This document shows, in pieces, positions 5,942 through 7,175 of a stretch of DNA of 7,175 bases (the first letter of the stretch is position 1; every line of letters begins with the position of its first letter). The notes beneath the pieces are model-generated. The model was not told where the DNA came from, searched no databases, and saw only the letters and a list, made by a program, of their open reading frames with translations. The stretch lies in NCBI GenBank assembly GCA_028688235.1, contig JAQTYP010000173.1, forward strand, positions 1-7,175, written 5' to 3'. Source of the DNA: Methylomonas sp. Its GTDB lineage: Bacteria > Pseudomonadota > Gammaproteobacteria > Methylococcales > Methylomonadaceae. The position numbers were made by a program, and so were the translations under genes.

Positions 5942-5959
5942 AGCTTAAGAGGTGCATTG

Positions 5960-7175
5960 ATGAATAACATTAAAATAGCTACCAAACTTGGGCTTGGTTT
6001 TGCCGCCGCATTGGTCATGATCTTATTGCTATCGAGTTTTTCGCTGACCACTTTTCAGCAAACCACGCAGCAATGGACGCGTTTCGAACGGCAAACTATC
6101 GCCAAGAATGATCTCATTTCCGCCGGTAACCGTAGCCTGGGCGACGCGATACATCACTTCAAAAACTATATTCTGCGCGGAGGCGAATACGACCAAAAAT
6201 TTTCAGCGGATATCGCAAGACTCAAGGAAATCACCGATCGCTATCGGGCGATTCCGGAAATCACCGAAGAAGAACGTGCATGGTTGAATCAAATCGATAC
6301 TGCAGCCGAAGTCTATCTCTCCGACATGGCAAGATTGGTTGAGGCAAGAAGCCAACACCAGAAAATCGAGGAAATGGATAATGGCGTCAAGGGGGCGGAC
6401 AAACCCATTTATACGGCCTTCGACAAACTGCAAAGCTTGGCCGCAAATGACGGCGAGCAGGCAAGTATGCAAATGAAGGCACGCCTGGATGATGCGGTAA
6501 GCACTACGTTAACCATCATGCTGTTGGCATTGGTCGTGATGATGGCATTGTCGTTCTATATCACTCTCGGGATTACCCGGCCGCTACGCAGGACGCTTGC
6601 TGTGGTCAATCGCATTGCCGACGGCGACTTGTGCGGCGAAATCGACAGCGAGCGCAGTGACGAAATTGGCCAGTTATTGGCCGCAACGAAGAAGATGAGC
6701 GATACGCTCAAAAGCGTATTGGCGGATATTGCCGTTTTAGCCCAAGCGGCTTCGGCCGGTGAACTGGATATTAGCGCAGATGCCGGCCGCTATAAAGGCG
6801 AATTCCATAATCTGGTCGCCGGTTTCAACCAGGCCTTAGCCTCGATTGCCGGACCTGTCAAAATCGCCTCTGCGTATGTGGGGCAAATCGCCGACGGCAC
6901 GGTACCGGAGGCGATAAGCATGGAAACTGGCGGGGAATATCGTGTTATCAGGGACAATCTGAATACGCTTATTCGAACGATGAGTCAGTTGAGGGCGCAA
7001 ACCGATGTCCTGATTCAAGCTGCGGCGGACGGCGAACTCGATGTGCGGGCCAATGCAGACTTGTTCAATAACGAGTGGGAAAGGCTGATAGCGGGGATGA
7101 ATCAGACGTTGGATGGTATCGTTAACCCCATCCATGAAGTCGTCGAGGTGTTGGCTCACGTCGAACAAGGTGATT
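5960..7175 (+). CDS. Methyl-accepting chemotaxis protein, N-terminal part (runs off the window)
   Basis: The frame is open from the ATG at 5960 to the window end, giving 405 residues without a stop. AAGAGG at 5947-5952 gives a good ribosome binding site 7 bases upstream. Residues 10-30 are a membrane segment, 32-180 a helical periplasmic sensor with the striking segment HHFKNYILRGGEY (65-77), and about 182-203 the second membrane segment (LTIMLLALVVMMALSFYITL). A canonical HAMP follows at 204-254 (TRPL, later SDEIGQLL), then HAMP-like modules at about 255-296, 297-338 and 339-387, and the start of a fifth from 388, stopping at VEQGD. The layout matches the second MCP module for module, so a signalling domain is expected beyond the window. 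The sensor differs from that of the second MCP. MCP identity is inferred from this alignment because the signalling tip itself is not in view. Confidence 0.93.
   Translation, partial: MNNIKIATKLGLGFAAALVMILLLSSFSLTTFQQTTQQWTRFERQTIAKNDLISAGNRSLGDAIHHFKNYILRGGEYDQKFSADIARLKEITDRYRAIPEITEEERAWLNQIDTAAEVYLSDMARLVEARSQHQKIEEMDNGVKGADKPIYTAFDKLQSLAANDGEQASMQMKARLDDAVSTTLTIMLLALVVMMALSFYITLGITRPLRRTLAVVNRIADGDLCGEIDSERSDEIGQLLAATKKMSDTLKSVLADIAVLAQAASAGELDISADAGRYKGEFHNLVAGFNQALASIAGPVKIASAYVGQIADGTVPEAISMETGGEYRVIRDNLNTLIRTMSQLRAQTDVLIQAAADGELDVRANADLFNNEWERLIAGMNQTLDGIVNPIHEVVEVLAHVEQGD

Larger units (their letters stand above)
5589..5959. other. Intergenic region with repeats and a structured leader
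   Basis: This 371-base gap holds a two-hairpin repeat (5638-5739), a third copy of the GAAGTTATT motif (5768-5797) and a nested inverted-repeat structure (5800-5941), listed separately. A TATAAAT at 5759-5765 could serve as a -10 element for the downstream MCP, but I see no good -35 at the right spacing, so it is only a weak candidate. No poly-T terminator is evident after the MCP stop at 5588. Plus-strand open frames here lack ribosome binding sites and cross the repeats. Confidence 0.6.

Noticed and set aside
5661..5967. Plus-strand open frames of 88 and 63 codons before the third MCP
   Set aside because: The first starts inside the 5638-5739 inverted repeat. The second begins at a TTG without a ribosome binding site and overlaps the MCP start. 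Neither shows a recognisable protein.

Overview
The window is a chemoreceptor cluster read entirely on the + strand. It holds three paralogous methyl-accepting chemotaxis proteins (MCPs) and one CheW adaptor. The first MCP lacks its 5' end and the third runs off the 3' end. Coding DNA is moderately GC-rich. The gaps between genes carry several families of palindromic repeats like those scattered through gammaproteobacterial genomes. The protein style (40H-like MCP signalling tips, CheW next to a receptor) and these repeats suggest a gammaproteobacterium, possibly a methanotroph of the Methylomonas/Methylobacter kind. That assignment is inference from general appearance, not from a marker gene.

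Layout: 1-2050, the cytoplasmic part of an MCP with at least nine consecutive HAMP-like modules, including a 273-bp in-frame tandem duplication at the very start of the window. 2059-2631, cheW, whose ribosome binding site overlaps the MCP stop codon. 2632-3410, a 779-bp gap with no convincing gene, packed with inverted and direct repeats. 3411-5588, a complete 725-residue MCP with two membrane segments, a periplasmic helical sensor, five HAMP-like modules and a signalling domain. 5589-5959, a 371-bp gap with a two-hairpin repeat, a third copy of a dispersed 30-bp motif, and a nested inverted-repeat structure ending just before the next ribosome binding site. 5960-7175, the N-terminal 405 residues of a third MCP with a different periplasmic sensor but the same HAMP layout.

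How they work together: each receptor would sense a signal at the membrane, pass it through a chain of HAMP modules, and control a CheA kinase through CheW at the signalling tip. No CheA, CheY, CheR or CheB is visible here. The two visible receptor C-termini share an acidic tail ending in F-x-R-F. The most unusual aspects are the poly-HAMP architecture with a repeating unit of about 91 residues made of two HAMP-like modules, and the structured repeat-rich gaps. I did not find an undescribed system that I could defend beyond these.
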